Source: Rosistilla carotiformis (GTDB taxonomy: Bacteria > Planctomycetota > Planctomycetia > Pirellulales > Pirellulaceae). Taken from it: DNA of 64,000 nt. The stretch spans positions 3,410,001 to 3,474,000 of the forward strand of contig NZ_CP036348.1 in the NCBI RefSeq assembly GCF_007753095.1, given 5' to 3'. How positions within the stretch are numbered: position 1 is the first letter of the stretch; each line of letters starts with the position of its first letter. The notes under the pieces were generated by a model, which saw only the letters and a list, made by a program, of their open reading frames with translations, searched no databases and had not been told where the DNA came from. Positions 1 through 8,658 of this stretch are shown piece after piece. A program made the translations under genes and the position numbers.

Positions 1-603
1 AGGCCTGAATCGCTGAACGTTCTTCCCCAAGAAGTGATGGAGTGTTTGAAGGATGCGGAGGTCACCAATTGGGTTTTGATGGGGCTGTACGGTTACGTCG
101 GCTACCTGTCGCAACCACGGGCCACCCAAGTTGTCGATGTGATGATCCCCTACAGTCAAAAGAAGAAGGCGATGAAGGCGATCGGTCGACGCTGGCCGAC
201 CCTGCAGGTCCGGCAACTTTCACAAGTTGTCCGGTTTCAGGATCCGGCAGAAACTGACCATGAAGGTCAACTGGTACCCGTAATCGATTGGATGCTGCCG
301 TGGAGTCCGTTTCAATCCATGATCTTGAGTGATTGCGTAATTGAAGATCCTAAGTCAAAGCATCGCTATCCCGCGATCGAAGCGGCAATTGTTTCAAAAT
401 ATGCCGCGCTCGTCTCACCGCATCGCGAGGCGCGTAAGAAACGCCAAGATGCGGTTGATTTTGAAGGTATCGTGGAAACGACACACGCTCGGATCAATAT
501 GCTCAAACTGAAAGAACTTGCTGGGCTCGTTTGGGGAGGTGGAGCCGACGAAATTGAAAGATTTGTCAAGCTCGCAATCGATGGTCAAACATTGCCCTAC
601 TGA
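1..603 (+). CDS. Nucleotidyltransferase-like protein (5' truncated)
   Basis: The reading frame is open to the first base, so the gene begins upstream and only its last 200 codons are visible. The layout (a Gly-rich helix start LMGLYGYVGYL, then QPRATQVVDVMIP, then a helical region with SKYAALVSPHR and KKRQDAVDF) resembles the MNT/AbiEii class of minimal nucleotidyltransferase-like proteins, in which RATxDxD carries the metal-binding acidic pair. Here the first acidic position reads Val (VVDVM), so catalysis may be lost. There is no cognate toxin or antitoxin gene downstream; any partner would lie before the window. Family assignment is by motif layout only. It ends 98 bp before the likely wecB start, on the same strand. 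Confidence 0.5.
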   Translation, partial: RPESLNVLPQEVMECLKDAEVTNWVLMGLYGYVGYLSQPRATQVVDVMIPYSQKKKAMKAIGRRWPTLQVRQLSQVVRFQDPAETDHEGQLVPVIDWMLPWSPFQSMILSDCVIEDPKSKHRYPAIEAAIVSKYAALVSPHREARKKRQDAVDFEGIVETTHARINMLKLKELAGLVWGGGADEIERFVKLAIDGQTLPY

Positions 604-701
604 CGAATCATAACGTCCCGCGCTTATTGCGTTCTAACATTGCGAATCGACGGGCCCGGATCTTAGTTCCACATCGATTGTCTCGAAACTACGAAACTTA
701 T

Positions 702-1868
702 TTGAACGTCTCAAACATCTGCATTGTCGTCGGCACGCGGCCCGAAGCGATCAAGATGGCTCCGGTCTATTTCGCGCTGCAGAAATCGGAGTCGTTGCGT
801 CCGGTGCTCTTATCGACCGGCCAGCACCGCGAGATGCTCGACCAAGCTTTGGCTTCGTTTTCGTTGGCTCCCGACCACGATCTGAATCTGATGCAGCCGG
901 GGCAGACGCTTGCTGACATCACCAGTCGCGTGATCTCGCGCGTCCATGAATACTTGGTCGAATCTCGTCCTGCGGCGGTCTTGGTCCAAGGGGACACGAC
1001 CACTGTGTTCGCCACCTCGCTTGCGGCATTTTATGCGGGCATCCCGGTCGGGCATGTCGAAGCGGGGCTGAGGACTCACAATCCACTCAACCCCTGGCCC
1101 GAAGAAATGAACCGGCGGCTGGTCGCTCCGATCGCCCAGTGGCATTTTTGTCCGACGCCCCCAAGCCGTGCACATCTGGTCGCCGAACGGATCGACGAAG
1201 CGAAGTGTTTTGTCACGGGCAACACGGTCGTCGATGCGCTGCTGTGGATTCGCGGCAAGTTGCAGGACGCGGCGATCGACGCGTCCGATGTCGCGCGTCG
1301 GGTTGGAATCAGCGAAGCGTTTGCTGGGCAGTTTCTCGACGACGACGACAGTCGTTGGATTCTCGTCACCGGGCATCGACGCGAGTCGCATGGTCCCGGT
1401 TTCGTAAAAATGTGTGAAGGCATTCTGCGGGTTGTGACGGAGCATCCCGACGTGGGGATTTTGTTTCCTGTGCACCTGAACCCACGTGTTCGAGAGCCCG
1501 TGATGCAGTTGCTGGGGGACCACGACCGCATCGAATTGATCGAACCTGCTGGCTATCAAGACTTCGTCTGGTTGATGGATCGCTGCACGTTCCTGCTGAG
1601 CGATAGTGGCGGAGTTCAGGAAGAGGCGCCCAGCTTGGGCAAGCCGGTGCTGGTGACGCGCGAGACGACCGAGCGGCCCGAAGGGATTGTGGCGGGAACA
1701 TGCCGTTTGGTTGGCACCGATCCCGATCGGATCTTTGCCGAATCGGACCTTTTGTTACGCGATGCTGGTGAATTCACGCGTCGCAGCGGATTGGAAAACC
1801 CGTATGGTGATGGTTTCGCAGCCGAGCAGATCCGACAAATTTTGGAACGTTCGTTTCGAGGAGGTTGA
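702..1868 (+). CDS. wecB: UDP-N-acetylglucosamine 2-epimerase (non-hydrolysing)
   Basis: Interconverts UDP-GlcNAc and UDP-ManNAc in the cytoplasm, supplying ManNAc-type sugars for surface polysaccharide. The family start VVGTRPEAIKMAPV lies at residues 9-22 when the TTG at 702 is used. The frame stays open to a TTG at 627, but that adds 25 residues the family lacks. Conserved active-site blocks are visible: GHVEAGLRT, PEEMNRRL, TGHRRES and SDSGGVQEE with GKPVLVTRETTERPEG. The length of about 388 residues is normal. It heads a same-strand run of nucleotide-sugar genes (rmlB, gmd, an SDR), though 192 bp separate it from rmlB. Function is confident; the start is less so because no clear Shine-Dalgarno is present. 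Confidence 0.93.
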   Translation: MNVSNICIVVGTRPEAIKMAPVYFALQKSESLRPVLLSTGQHREMLDQALASFSLAPDHDLNLMQPGQTLADITSRVISRVHEYLVESRPAAVLVQGDTTTVFATSLAAFYAGIPVGHVEAGLRTHNPLNPWPEEMNRRLVAPIAQWHFCPTPPSRAHLVAERIDEAKCFVTGNTVVDALLWIRGKLQDAAIDASDVARRVGISEAFAGQFLDDDDSRWILVTGHRRESHGPGFVKMCEGILRVVTEHPDVGILFPVHLNPRVREPVMQLLGDHDRIELIEPAGYQDFVWLMDRCTFLLSDSGGVQEEAPSLGKPVLVTRETTERPEGIVAGTCRLVGTDPDRIFAESDLLLRDAGEFTRRSGLENPYGDGFAAEQIRQILERSFRGG

Positions 1869-2060
1869 AATCGAATGTTGCCGGTTAAACTTGCTGAGAT
1901 TCCGTCTCCTGCCCCGGCACACCGTTGACGTTGCCAAGATTGCGAACGACGATGTTTATGTGAAAGTCGGCATGCGTTTCGACAATCGATCCCCGCAATT
2001 TCCATTCGACGCGGCGGTGTTACCATCGCGACCACCGCTGCATGATTTTTACGAGATACT

Positions 2061-3119
2061 ATGAAAATACTTGTTACCGGTGGCGCGGGGTTTATCGGAT
2101 CCAATCTCGTTCGTCATTTGCTTGCCGAAACCGATCATGAAGTTATCAATCTCGATAAATTGACCTACGCGGGAAACTTGGCTTCGCTAGCCGATGTCCA
2201 ACAGGACGCCCGCTATCGGTTTGTGCAAGTTGATTTGTGCGATGCACAGGCTGTCAAGACTGTCTTTGTGGAACACGATCCCGATAGCGTGATGCATCTA
2301 GCGGCGGAGAGTCATGTCGACCGGTCGATCGACTCCCCCGGCGACTTCATTCAAACGAATGTCGTCGGCACCTACCATCTGTTGCATGCCAGTCTGAACC
2401 ACTACCAACAGATGGAATCGCCGCGCCGCGACGACTTCCGTTTTTTGCATGTTTCGACCGACGAGGTCTTTGGTTCGTTGAGCATGGACGATCCGGGGTT
2501 CTGTGAAACGACTCCCTACGATCCCCACTCTCCCTATTCGGCTAGCAAGGCTTCGTCCGATCACATGGCGCGCGCGTGGCACGATACCTATGGCCTGCCC
2601 GTCTTGGTCACTAATTGCTCGAACAATTATGGCCCCTACCAATTCCCCGAGAAATTGATTCCAGTTGTCATCTTGAAGTGTTTGCAAGGTGAGCTGATTC
2701 CGGTGTACGGGCGAGGCGAAAACATACGCGACTGGCTGTACGTCGAAGATCATTGTCGGGCGCTGACCCGCGTGCTACAGAAAGGCACCGTTGGGGAGAC
2801 TTACAACATTGGCGGCAACAACGAACGTACGAACCTTGATCTAGTGAAGATGCTGTGCGGTCTGTTGGATGAATTGCAACCGGCGGCCGATGGCAAGCGA
2901 TATGAAGAGAACATTCGGTTCGTGACCGATCGCCCCGGGCACGATCTACGTTATGCGATCGACGCGTCGAAGATCGCTCGCGAACTCGATTGGCGCCCCG
3001 CCGAAGACTTTGCCAGCGGATTTGGAAAGACCGTTCGCTGGTACTTGGAGAACGCTTCGTGGTGGCAGGACATCCTATCGGGTGATTACAGGATGGATCG
3101 ACTGGGGCAGAAAGCTTGA
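2061..3119 (+). CDS. rmlB: dTDP-glucose 4,6-dehydratase
   Basis: Extended SDR enzyme that converts dTDP-glucose to dTDP-4-keto-6-deoxyglucose, the committed step to dTDP-rhamnose and other deoxysugars. The NAD-binding GGAGFIGSN is at residues 7-15, the catalytic Thr-Asp-Glu block reads STDEVFG, and the Tyr-Lys pair is in SPYSASKAS. The RmlB-specific C-terminal blocks [16 protein letters not shown] and [13 protein letters not shown] are intact. At 352 residues it has the usual length. No rmlA, rmlC or rmlD is in the window, so the rest of the rhamnose pathway must be elsewhere or the product feeds another sugar. gmd follows on the same strand after about 130 bp. Confidence 0.95.
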   Translation: MKILVTGGAGFIGSNLVRHLLAETDHEVINLDKLTYAGNLASLADVQQDARYRFVQVDLCDAQAVKTVFVEHDPDSVMHLAAESHVDRSIDSPGDFIQTNVVGTYHLLHASLNHYQQMESPRRDDFRFLHVSTDEVFGSLSMDDPGFCETTPYDPHSPYSASKASSDHMARAWHDTYGLPVLVTNCSNNYGPYQFPEKLIPVVILKCLQGELIPVYGRGENIRDWLYVEDHCRALTRVLQKGTVGETYNIGGNNERTNLDLVKMLCGLLDELQPAADGKRYEENIRFVTDRPGHDLRYAIDASKIARELDWRPAEDFASGFGKTVRWYLENASWWQDILSGDYRMDRLGQKA

Positions 3120-3246
3120 GCCAAAGTCCCATGGGCAGGCGACGCCTCAATGCTGATTGATGCCACTCGGTTTTCTCGGTATGCTGCCTCGTTTGTTAGA
3201 CGACCGTAAACACTGGATCGACGATCCCGAAGGATTGGATGAACGT

Positions 3247-4233
3247 ATGCGGAAAGCATTGATTACTGGCATTTCGGGACAAGATGGCAGCTATTTGGCG
3301 GAGTTATTGCTTTCCAAAGGCTATGAGGTGCATGGGCTGGTTCGCCGATCCAGCAATACGGTGCGCACGCGGTTGGAACATTTGTTTGGTGATCCGACGA
3401 TCTACAACCAGAAGTTGTTTTTGCACTACGCCGACATCGATGACACGACGACGATTCGGCGTCTGCTGCTGAAAATCCAGCCGAGCGAGGTCTATCATTT
3501 GGCGGGGCAGAGCCATGTGGGGGCCAGCTTTGAGATTCCCGAATCGACCTGCGAATTTACCGCGATGGGAACGCTTCGCTTGTTGGAGCTGCTTCGCGAT
3601 CTGCCCGAGCGACCGCGAATGATGCAGATCAGCAGTAGTGAAATTTTTGGTCGTCCAGCCGATTCTCCTCAACATGAATCGACTCCGATGAACCCGGTCT
3701 CTCCCTACGGTGTTGCCAAAGCATTCGCAACCCAAATGATTCGCGTCTACCGCGACTCGTTTGGCTTCTTTGCTTGTAATGCGATCTGCTTTAACCACGA
3801 ATCACCTCGCCGTGGCGAGAGTTTCGTGACGCGGAAGATCTCATTGGCAGCCGCTCGAATCAAACTTGGCTTGCAGAAAACGTTGACCCTCGGCAACCTC
3901 GACGCGCAGCGCGACTGGGGCTACGCACCGGAGTACGTCGAAGCCTTCTGGAAAATTTTGCAGCACGATACGCCCGACGATTATGTGATCGCGACGGGGA
4001 AGAGTCACACGTTGGGCGAATTTTTAGAAGCTGCCTTTGGGGCGGTCGACCTGGAATGGCGCGATTATGTGCAGACAGACCCGCGGTACATGCGACCGGC
4101 GGAGTCTCACCGTTTAGTGGGCAATCCCAACCACGCAATCGAAACGCTCGACTGGCAGCCGCATACCAAAGCCCCCGAACTCGCTGCGTTGATGGTCGAG
4201 CACGACCTGAACGCATTGCGTCAACACCATTGA
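3247..4233 (+). CDS. gmd: GDP-mannose 4,6-dehydratase
   Basis: Extended SDR enzyme that dehydrates GDP-mannose to GDP-4-keto-6-deoxymannose, precursor of GDP-fucose, GDP-rhamnose or GDP-perosamine. The signature ALITGISGQDGSYLAE begins four residues after the ATG at 3247. The frame is open upstream to 3157, but those 30 residues do not match the family. Catalytic blocks SSSEIFG and SPYGVAKAF and the family region SPRRGESFVTRKI are visible. Length is 328 residues, near the short end for Gmd. No GDP-fucose synthase or reductase follows; the next gene is a different SDR 56 bp on. Confidence 0.92.
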   Translation: MRKALITGISGQDGSYLAELLLSKGYEVHGLVRRSSNTVRTRLEHLFGDPTIYNQKLFLHYADIDDTTTIRRLLLKIQPSEVYHLAGQSHVGASFEIPESTCEFTAMGTLRLLELLRDLPERPRMMQISSSEIFGRPADSPQHESTPMNPVSPYGVAKAFATQMIRVYRDSFGFFACNAICFNHESPRRGESFVTRKISLAAARIKLGLQKTLTLGNLDAQRDWGYAPEYVEAFWKILQHDTPDDYVIATGKSHTLGEFLEAAFGAVDLEWRDYVQTDPRYMRPAESHRLVGNPNHAIETLDWQPHTKAPELAALMVEHDLNALRQHH

Positions 4234-4289
4234 GCCATTCCGGTTCTGCCGCGAATCACTAACCATTGTATACCACGACATTTAGCACG

Positions 4290-5351
4290 ATGAAAAAATT
4301 ACTGGTTACTGGATCCTCTGGCTTGATCGGCTCCGAAGTCTGTATGTACTTCGCCTCTGCAGGCTGGAAGATCCACGGGGTCGACAACAATCAACGCGCC
4401 GTCTTTTTTGGACCTCAAGGGGACACGCGTTGGAACCAGCAACGACTGGCGAATAAGATCGACGGATTCGAACATCACGAAGTCGATATCCGGGACCGAG
4501 AAGGCGTTCTGGCGCTGGTTCGAGAGGTTCGGCCCGATGCGATCGTGCATACCGCAGCTCAACCCAGCCATGACCGCGCCGCAGCGATCCCCTTCGACGA
4601 TTTTGACACCAACGCCGTGGGGACGTTGAATCTGTTGGAAGCGACGCGACAAGCGTGTCCCGAAGCGCCGTTTGCCCACATGTCGACGAACAAGGTTTAT
4701 GGCGATCGTCCCAACACGATTGCGTTGCAAGAACTGGAAACCCGCTGGGACTACGCCGACCCAGCGTATGCTGGCGGGATTCCCGAAACCTTCTCGATCG
4801 ACCAATCCAAACATTCGCTTTTCGGAGCTTCGAAAGTCGCGGCCGACGTGATGGTTCAAGAGTATGGTCGCTACTTCAACATGCCCACCTGCTGTCTTCG
4901 CGGCGGTTGCTTGACCGGTCCCAATCATACGGGCGTCGAACTCCACGGTTTCCTCAGCTATCTAGTGAAGTGCAATCTGGAAGGCAAACCGTACACCGTG
5001 TTTGGGTACAAAGGTAAACAGGTTCGCGACAACATCCACAGCGAAGACGTCGCGCGATTTATCGCGGCGTTTATCGAGACGCCTCGTGTTGCGGAGGTCT
5101 ACAATATCGGTGGCGGAAAGGCGAACAGTTGTTCGATCCTCGAAGCGTTCCAGATCACCGAGCGATTCACCGGACGCCAACAGCAATACACCTACAGCGA
5201 TGAAAATCGGATCGGCGATCATATCTGCTACTACAGCGACCTGAGCAAGATGCGAGCCGATTATCCCAGCTGGGATATCACCGTCAGTTTGGAAGAGACG
5301 ATCCAACAGATCGTCGCCGCCTGGCAGCAACGGCCCAAAAACGAGGGCTGA
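4290..5351 (+). CDS. NAD-dependent epimerase/dehydratase, CDP-paratose 2-epimerase-like
   Basis: An extended SDR of 353 residues acting on a nucleotide sugar in the cytoplasm. The ATG at 4290 places the Rossmann motif TGSSGLIGS at residues 7-15; a TTG at 4266 is an unlikely alternative. Overall layout (STNKVYGD, then [13 protein letters not shown], then [10 protein letters not shown]) resembles CDP-tyvelose/CDP-paratose 2-epimerase. The YxxxK motif is altered: HSLFGASK has Phe178 where the catalytic Tyr normally sits, with Lys182 retained. The exact substrate cannot be read from sequence, and no CDP-sugar genes are nearby. It follows gmd by 56 bp and precedes the methyltransferase-like gene by 8 bp, so co-transcription is likely. 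Confidence 0.8.
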   Translation: MKKLLVTGSSGLIGSEVCMYFASAGWKIHGVDNNQRAVFFGPQGDTRWNQQRLANKIDGFEHHEVDIRDREGVLALVREVRPDAIVHTAAQPSHDRAAAIPFDDFDTNAVGTLNLLEATRQACPEAPFAHMSTNKVYGDRPNTIALQELETRWDYADPAYAGGIPETFSIDQSKHSLFGASKVAADVMVQEYGRYFNMPTCCLRGGCLTGPNHTGVELHGFLSYLVKCNLEGKPYTVFGYKGKQVRDNIHSEDVARFIAAFIETPRVAEVYNIGGGKANSCSILEAFQITERFTGRQQQYTYSDENRIGDHICYYSDLSKMRADYPSWDITVSLEETIQQIVAAWQQRPKNEG

Positions 5352-5359
5352 TTTATACG

Positions 5360-5863
5360 ATGGCGAAGGCGAAACAAGGGCGGGATCGTGCGAGCGCATC
5401 GGAAGCCGCCGACGCATCCGCAAGTGGTGTCTCAGCACTCGACCGGGGGCTCGTTTTCGTCCAGTTCCTGGTACCAACGCTTCTGATCTTTTCGTTGCGT
5501 ATCGATCGGGACAACGCAGCGGCATTGCTGGTCTGTGTGGCAGGGATCGTCTTGCATGTCGCGGCATCGCGTTCGCTGGGCAGACGCAATTTTCGTGTTT
5601 TGCCTCAGCCGAAAGCTGGCGGAGTCTTAGCCGTATCAGGCCCGTACCGGTGGGTGCGACATCCGATGTACACGGCGCTGCTGCTGTTCTGTGTCGGCCT
5701 GGCGTTGGCTCCGCCGACTCTCTGGAAGGGCGCTGCACTGCTGGTGCTGTTGTGCGTGTTGATCGTCAAGGCGAAGCGAGAGGAAGTTTTTCTGAGCCGC
5801 AGATACCCTGATTACGCTTCGTACGCGAAAACCAACTGGATGTTGCTTCCACCGATGCTGTGA
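5360..5863 (+). CDS. Isoprenylcysteine carboxyl methyltransferase-like membrane protein
   Basis: A 167-residue integral membrane protein with about four hydrophobic segments (residues about 30-47, 52-68, 98-116 and 119-135). The motif GPYRWVRHPMYTALLL near residues 94-109 and the C-terminal EEVFLSRRYPDYASYA are the hallmarks of the ICMT/PEMT fold, where they bind S-adenosylmethionine. Bacterial members methylate unknown substrates, often lipids or small molecules, so no substrate is assigned. It begins 8 bp after the SDR gene and is probably in the same transcript. The N-terminal 25 residues are charged and low in complexity. Confidence 0.8.
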   Translation: MAKAKQGRDRASASEAADASASGVSALDRGLVFVQFLVPTLLIFSLRIDRDNAAALLVCVAGIVLHVAASRSLGRRNFRVLPQPKAGGVLAVSGPYRWVRHPMYTALLLFCVGLALAPPTLWKGAALLVLLCVLIVKAKREEVFLSRRYPDYASYAKTNWMLLPPML

Positions 5864-5943
5864 CTTTGCAACGGCGGATCGCCCTTTCGGCTGAACGCAT
5901 GTGCCAACGTGGCCGCTACTGAAATCAGACCCTGACTCGCGGA

Positions 5944-6972
5944 TCAGTAACTGTTTGGGTCCAATTTTACTTTGCCATGGAAGATCCAGTAGATGATCAC
6001 GGTGTAGCTGAGCACACAAGGGATTCCGATCGCCGCAATGATCAGCATGGTTCCCAAGGTGGCTTGGCTGCTCCGAGCATTATCCAGAGTCACGCTGTAG
6101 GCCGGATCGATTGTCGAAAGCATCAGGTTCGGAAAGATGGCAACGCTGAACAACGCCGCAAAAGCCAAGATCACCATGGCCGACGAGAAAAACGCGTATC
6201 CTGGCCGATTCAGATGCATCGCCCGCGGGATGTTGAGGACTGCTAAAGCGTTCAAAATGGGGACGATCCAAAGCACGGGGAAGTTGGCGATGTTCTCGGT
6301 CGCATGCGGCACGTGCCACCACGTCGCAAACGTAGCGACGACATAGAGTCCCGCGAAGGTGAGGAACAATGGGTGGATTGCCCGTTGCACACGTGCTTGC
6401 AGTTCGTCTTCGGTTTTCAAATACAAATAGATGGCCCCGTGCATGGCGAACAACGAAACCGTTAACGCTCCGATCAGCAACGGGTACCAATAGATCTGGC
6501 TTAACAGGCTTCCTTGGTAGACGTACCGCGGTCCCAGTTCCATTCCCGCCATCACGTTTCCGCCCGCCACGCCCAGCAGTGCCGCTGCGGTAAGCGAGGA
6601 GAGGAAGAAACCAAAATCCCACGTTTTACGCCATGCGGCCGATTGCACTTTGGAGCGAAACTCGAGACTGACAGCGCGGCCGATCAGACAGGTTAACAGC
6701 AGGAAAAACGCAGTGTAAAAGCTGCTGAAGACCGTCGCGTAGGCGACTGGAAAGGCGGCGAATAACGCACCCCCAAAGGTCACCAACCAGACTTCGTTGC
6801 CGTCCCATAGCGGACCGATCGAATTCATCACCAACCGTCGTTGGCGATCGTCCTTGGCGATGAACGGGTGCAGGATTCCTACGCCCAAGTCGAAACCATC
6901 GAGGATCGCGTAGCCGCATAGCAACACGCCCAACAACACAAACCAGGTAAACGTCAACAGTTCGTAACTCAT
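5944..6972 (-). CDS. cydB: Cytochrome bd-type quinol oxidase subunit II
   Basis: Membrane subunit that pairs with CydA to reduce oxygen to water with quinol as donor, without pumping protons. The 342 residues show about eight or nine hydrophobic helices. The family N-terminus LLCGYAILDGFDLGVGIL and the block GNEVWLVTFGGALFAAFP are present. The start codon overlaps the cydA stop by four bases (ATGA), and an AAGGAG lies five bases upstream, so translation is coupled and strongly initiated. No cydX-like or cydDC gene follows; only 80 bp separate it from the convergent methyltransferase-like gene. Confidence 0.95.
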   Translation of the reverse strand: MSYELLTFTWFVLLGVLLCGYAILDGFDLGVGILHPFIAKDDRQRRLVMNSIGPLWDGNEVWLVTFGGALFAAFPVAYATVFSSFYTAFFLLLTCLIGRAVSLEFRSKVQSAAWRKTWDFGFFLSSLTAAALLGVAGGNVMAGMELGPRYVYQGSLLSQIYWYPLLIGALTVSLFAMHGAIYLYLKTEDELQARVQRAIHPLFLTFAGLYVVATFATWWHVPHATENIANFPVLWIVPILNALAVLNIPRAMHLNRPGYAFFSSAMVILAFAALFSVAIFPNLMLSTIDPAYSVTLDNARSSQATLGTMLIIAAIGIPCVLSYTVIIYWIFHGKVKLDPNSY

Positions 6973-8441
6973 CCCGTCTCCTTATCCATTAACGATCCAC
7001 CATACGCTGTACCGCCGTGGCGAATCGAGTCGGACATCGATTCCTCTTTGTGGCGACGTTTGTAGTCGGTCAACTCCTCGGGGGAGTCGGGGCCGTGCTG
7101 GATCTTCTGGTTCAGTACAAAGATCCAAACGGCGAACAATAGCGAATAGATGATTCCAAACAGGATGATCGAACTGAGCACCTGTTGTGCCGTCACCGAT
7201 TCGCTCAGCCCGTCGGCAGTCCGCATCCCCATCATCTCGACGCCGTTTTGTACCGATGGGTAGACGACCCACGGCTGCCGTCCGACTTCAGCCGTGATCC
7301 AGCCCGCCTGATTGGCCGTCATCGCTGCCAGTGGCATCAGAACGACGGCCCACAACAGCCATCGGCGCTCTCCGTACGTCCCTCGATACCAAGACCAACA
7401 GGCCATCCCTGCGACCATGATCATCAGAGTCCCCATGCCGACCATGAGGTGGAACGTCTGAAAGGGAAGCCAGACCGGCGGGCGAGCGTCTTCGGGAATT
7501 TGATCCATTCCGGGAACCGGGCGCGATGGGTCGTTGTAGACCATCAGACTCAACAATCGCGGGATCTGAACGCCAAAGTGAACCTTCTTGTTCGCCGCGT
7601 CGGGCCAGCCGAAAAGATACAGCCCCGTTGGTTCCTCGCTTGTTTCAAAATGAGCTTCCATCGCGGCCAGTTTGGCGGGCTGCGTCTCGACCAGCTTTTG
7701 AGCGGAATCGTGGCCGGTCGCCCCGGCTAAAAGAGTGAACAGCAGCGCCGTCGGCAGTGCGATCGAAAGACAGCGCCGAGCGACGGCGTCGTGTCGGCCG
7801 CGAAGCAGATAAAACGAACAGACCGAGGCGACAAAAAACGCTCCTAAGACCAAGGCGCCGATCAACGTATGCGTCAACCGATCGACGGAGGAGGGATTGA
7901 AGACCATCGCCCAGAAATCGGTTACTTCCGCCCGCGGCACCTGTTCCCCCTGAACGTCATGCCAAACGATGTGGTATCCAGCGGGTGTCTGTTGCCAGCT
8001 GTTGGCGACGACGATCCAGACGGCGCTAAACGCCGAGCCAAGAAAGACCATCAGGGTGCTGAACAGGTGCATCTTCGGGCCGACGCGGTCCCATCCGAAA
8101 ACGAGTACAGCCAAAAAGCCGCTCTCCAGAAAAAACGCAAAGATCCCTTCGGCGGCCAATGCCGATCCGAAGACATCGCCCACAAAGCGTGAGTAGGCGG
8201 CCCAGTTCGTGCCGAATTCGAATTCCATCACGATCCCGGTGGCGACGCCCATCGCAAAGTTGACGGCAAAGACGCGGGTCCAGAAGCGGGCGGCGGCTTC
8301 CCAGGCGGGATTGCGAGTGCGATAGAACGCCAGTTCGCACAGAAACAGCTGTAGCCCCAAGCCGATCGACAACGGCGGAAACAGATAATGGAACATGATC
8401 GTGCCGGCGAACTGCAATCGGCTGAGAATTTCAACGTCCAT
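6969..8441 (-). CDS. cydA: Cytochrome bd-type quinol oxidase subunit I
   Basis: Haem-bearing subunit of the bd oxidase. It begins [18 protein letters not shown], giving the N-terminal haem-ligand His at residue 18; the second His is in [10 protein letters not shown] and the Met ligand in FHLMVGMG. Conserved GRQPWVVYP follows. Compared with the long-Q-loop E. coli CydA, the segment between IPRLLSLM and the Met ligand lacks the long quinol-binding insert, so this is the short-Q-loop class that includes the cyanide-insensitive oxidases. About nine membrane helices fit. It is first of a two-gene operon with cydB. The 217 bp upstream show no clear promoter. Confidence 0.95.
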   Translation of the reverse strand: MDVEILSRLQFAGTIMFHYLFPPLSIGLGLQLFLCELAFYRTRNPAWEAAARFWTRVFAVNFAMGVATGIVMEFEFGTNWAAYSRFVGDVFGSALAAEGIFAFFLESGFLAVLVFGWDRVGPKMHLFSTLMVFLGSAFSAVWIVVANSWQQTPAGYHIVWHDVQGEQVPRAEVTDFWAMVFNPSSVDRLTHTLIGALVLGAFFVASVCSFYLLRGRHDAVARRCLSIALPTALLFTLLAGATGHDSAQKLVETQPAKLAAMEAHFETSEEPTGLYLFGWPDAANKKVHFGVQIPRLLSLMVYNDPSRPVPGMDQIPEDARPPVWLPFQTFHLMVGMGTLMIMVAGMACWSWYRGTYGERRWLLWAVVLMPLAAMTANQAGWITAEVGRQPWVVYPSVQNGVEMMGMRTADGLSESVTAQQVLSSIILFGIIYSLLFAVWIFVLNQKIQHGPDSPEELTDYKRRHKEESMSDSIRHGGTAYGGSLMDKETG

Positions 8442-8658
8442 TGGTCTCTAACGCTCCGAAGTTCAAGGGGCTGAATCGGTTGTCGATCCGACCATTGTTC
8501 CTAGATCTTGGCGTTTGAACAGATAGTGTGGCAGAACGCCACTGGCACCGTCCTGCGGGAGAAACTTGGTGTGGGCGCGTGCATTTCGTCACCGATCGGT
8601 CGGACCTTCACGAGGTCCACCGCAAACGAGTTATCGGTGCATGGATCGATGGGCGGTC

